Source of the DNA: Hyphomicrobiaceae bacterium
Lineage (GTDB): Bacteria; Pseudomonadota; Alphaproteobacteria; Rhizobiales; Xanthobacteraceae
Assembly (NCBI GenBank): GCA_021324465.1
Contig: JAJPJB010000092.1
Span: forward strand, 62,001 to 126,000
DNA length: 64,000 nt
Direction: 5' to 3'
Made by a program: the position numbers and the translations under genes. Below are positions 62,470 through 64,000 of the stretch, piece by piece (within the stretch, counting starts at the first letter, position 1; every line of letters starts with the position of its first letter). A model generated the notes under the pieces. It was not told the DNA's origin and did not search any database. It saw only the letters and a list, made by a program, of their open reading frames with translations.

Positions 62470-63195
62470 ATGCTCGCGGTTGAGGGTCTGTGCAAGCGTT
62501 TCGGCGGATTCCTCGCCGTGAACGAGGTGTCGTTCGACCTGCGTGCCGGCGAAATTCTCGGGCTCATTGGCCCGAACGGCTCCGGCAAGAGCACAACCTT
62601 CAACCTGATCGCGGGAAATTTGCGGCCGAGCGCCGGCTCGATCCGCTTCGACGGCAGAGAGATCGGCGGGCTTGCCGCGCATGCGATCTGTCATCTCGGG
62701 ATCGGACGCACATTCCAGATTCCGCGACCGTTTCGCAAACTGTCCTTGCTCGAAAACGTCACTGTCGCCGCCTATCACGGAGCAGGAGGCAAGATTTCGC
62801 GCGCGGAGGCGCAACACCGCGCCGAGACGGCGCTCGAAATGGTGGGCTTGCCTGTCAGCTCCTCGGTGCAGACAAATGGAATGGGCGCTGCCGCGCTCAA
62901 GAAGCTCGAGCTCGCAAGAGCGCTCGCGACCAAACCGCGGCTGTTGCTTGCTGACGAGAGCTTGGGCGGCCTCGATCGCGAGGAGATGGAGCACGCGGCC
63001 GAAGTCCTAGACGATATTCGCAACCGCCTCGGCATCACCATCATTTGGGTCGAGCACATCATGGGCGTGCTGATGCGCATCGTCGATCGCGTTATCGTCC
63101 TCGATCACGGCGAGAAGATTTTCGAGGGCAAACCGGCTCAGGCTGCAGTCGACCCGCGCGTCACCGAAGTCTATCTCGGCAAAGCGCGGACCTGA
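62470..63195 (+). CDS. LivG-type ABC transporter ATP-binding protein
   Basis: A 241-residue ATPase. Walker A GPNGSGKSTTFNLI, LivG signature GIGRTFQIPRPFRKLSLLEN, Walker B LLLADESLGGLD and switch His in IIWVEHIMG are present. The LSGGQ signature is replaced by GMGAAALKKLELARAL, a variant I believe recurs in part of this family. Six bases after livK. Confidence 0.92.
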   Translation: MLAVEGLCKRFGGFLAVNEVSFDLRAGEILGLIGPNGSGKSTTFNLIAGNLRPSAGSIRFDGREIGGLAAHAICHLGIGRTFQIPRPFRKLSLLENVTVAAYHGAGGKISRAEAQHRAETALEMVGLPVSSSVQTNGMGAAALKKLELARALATKPRLLLADESLGGLDREEMEHAAEVLDDIRNRLGITIIWVEHIMGVLMRIVDRVIVLDHGEKIFEGKPAQAAVDPRVTEVYLGKART

Positions 63196-63200
63196 CGGTC

Positions 63201-63905
63201 ATGCTCTCGCTTGCCGCCGTCTCTGCCGGCTACGGATCGTTCCAGGCGCTGTTCGATGTTTCGCTCGAAGTGGCACAGGGCGAGGCGGTAGGCATCATTG
63301 GTCCGAACGGCGCGGGCAAGACCACTTTGATGCGCGTCATTTCCGGGCTCATTCCGATGCGCGAAGGGGCGATGACGCTGGAGGGACGTTCGGTTGGCGG
63401 CCTGCCGGCGCACCGGATGGTTGAAGCGGGTATTGCGCATGTGCCGGAGAACAGGCGCTTGTTTCCGCGTCTTTCCGTTGAGGAAAATCTGCGGATCGGC
63501 GCCTTTATTCCACAGGCCCGGGCGCATTTCGCCGAACGGCTCGACTGGGTGTTCAGTCTGTTTCCGCGGCTCGAGGAACGCCGCGGCCAACTCGCGGGAA
63601 CGTTGTCCGGCGGCGAGCAGCAAATGTGCGCGATCGCGCGCGCGCTGATGTCAAAGCCGAAAGTGCTGCTGATGGACGAACCATCCGCCGGTCTCGCCCC
63701 GCTCGTCGTGCAGCAGGTGTTCGATCTCGTGCATAAGATCCGCGCCGAGGGCCTGACCGTGCTGATCGTCGAGCAGAACGTACAACAAGTCCTCGAAGTG
63801 GTCGACCGTGCCTACCTGCTCGAGGTCGGCGCCATCAAGCTTGCCGGCAGCTCAGCAGAGCTGAAAGACAACAGCTTCATCCGCCAGTCGTATATGGGGC
63901 TGTAG
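63201..63905 (+). CDS. LivF-type ABC transporter ATP-binding protein
   Basis: A 234-residue ATPase with Walker A GPNGAGKTTLMRVI, signature LSGGEQQMCAIARAL and Walker B VLLMDEPSAGLAP, followed by VLIVEQNVQQVLEV as in LivF. ATG 63201 is five bases after the livG stop; the frame is open upstream within livG but that part is not LivF-like. Confidence 0.94.
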   Translation: MLSLAAVSAGYGSFQALFDVSLEVAQGEAVGIIGPNGAGKTTLMRVISGLIPMREGAMTLEGRSVGGLPAHRMVEAGIAHVPENRRLFPRLSVEENLRIGAFIPQARAHFAERLDWVFSLFPRLEERRGQLAGTLSGGEQQMCAIARALMSKPKVLLMDEPSAGLAPLVVQQVFDLVHKIRAEGLTVLIVEQNVQQVLEVVDRAYLLEVGAIKLAGSSAELKDNSFIRQSYMGL

Positions 63906-63908
63906 CAG

Positions 63909-64000
63909 ATGGACATTTATCTCCTGGAGGCGGTCATCAACGGCATTCTACTCGGCGGCGTGCTTGCGCTGCTGGCGCTCGGCTTGAACCTGATATTCGG
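63909..64000 (+). CDS. LivH-type ABC transporter permease (partial, 3' end missing)
   Basis: The first 30 residues are in the window: MDIYLLEAVINGILLGGVLA continuing LLALGLNLIFG, the first membrane helix of LivH permeases. It begins three bases after the livF stop and runs off the right edge. Confidence 0.8.
   Translation, partial: MDIYLLEAVINGILLGGVLALLALGLNLIF

Noticed and set aside
61399-62994. Antisense open frame of about 530 codons opposite the LivK and LivG genes
   Set aside because: Mirror frame of two clear transporter genes; no ribosome site or motif.
1-64000. tRNA, rRNA, CRISPR arrays, intact insertion sequences
   Set aside because: I scanned for T-arm-like motifs, regular repeat-spacer patterns and transposase motifs and found none convincing; a covariance-model search would be needed to exclude tRNAs fully.

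Overview
The window is high-GC DNA with dense, often translationally coupled genes. Gene content points to an alphaproteobacterium of the Hyphomicrobiales, probably near Bradyrhizobium, Rhodopseudomonas or Pseudolabrys: a NasT/NasS nitrate-assimilation block, a complete urt-ure urea block, molybdenum hydroxylases, Bug-type binding proteins and a REP-like palindrome. That placement is inferred from family content only. I see no rRNA, tRNA, CRISPR array, phage module or intact insertion sequence.

Layout. 1-5.5 kb: hydantoinase/oxoprolinase-type hyuA and hyuB (hyuB runs off the left edge), a divergent LysR regulator and a crotonase-fold protein lacking both hydratase glutamates. 5.6-17.5 kb: a minus-strand nitrate-assimilation operon read nasT, nasS, narK, FAD oxidoreductase, formate/nitrite channel, nirA, Fe-S flavoreductase, nasC. 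Its narK leader holds a two-hairpin ANTAR target and an overlapping intrinsic terminator. 17.6-18.5 kb: folD. 18.5-19.5 kb: small membrane-protein genes. 19.8-30.5 kb: a frameshifted Bug-type binding protein, a tandem-domain HxlR regulator, and a catabolic operon: molybdenum hydroxylase subunits, a metallo-beta-lactamase-fold hydrolase, an SDR without its catalytic tetrad, an acyl-CoA ligase and a 4-hydroxybutyryl-CoA dehydratase-like flavoprotein.

30.5-46.3 kb forms one nitrogen-salvage neighbourhood. Homologues of the URC uracil-catabolism proteins (RibA-like URC1, DUF1688 URC4, an uracil phosphoribosyltransferase-like protein) and an MFS transporter lie on the minus strand. Divergent from them, behind a good sigma-54 promoter, are urtABCDE and ureDABCEFG. 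In yeast the URC route yields urea, so uracil breakdown, urea import and urease are plausibly linked here.

46.5-57.6 kb holds less familiar genes: an HExxH metallopeptidase-like protein, and a minus-strand run of a class III cyclase/AAA/TPR protein, an A-PCP-C NRPS-like protein whose condensation motif reads HQxxxDG, and a 57-residue basic protein. A Crp/Fnr regulator is nearby. 57.6-58.6 kb has no convincing intact gene but carries a perfect 10-bp inverted repeat. 58.6-64 kb has a FAD dehydrogenase, a probable aminomuconate-deaminase-like protein and the start of a Liv-type ABC transporter operon, whose permease gene leaves the right edge.

The items most worth following are the URC-urease linkage with its altered PRPP loop, the narK antitermination leader, the NRPS-like/cyclase operon, and the catabolic operon in which the SDR has lost its catalytic residues.
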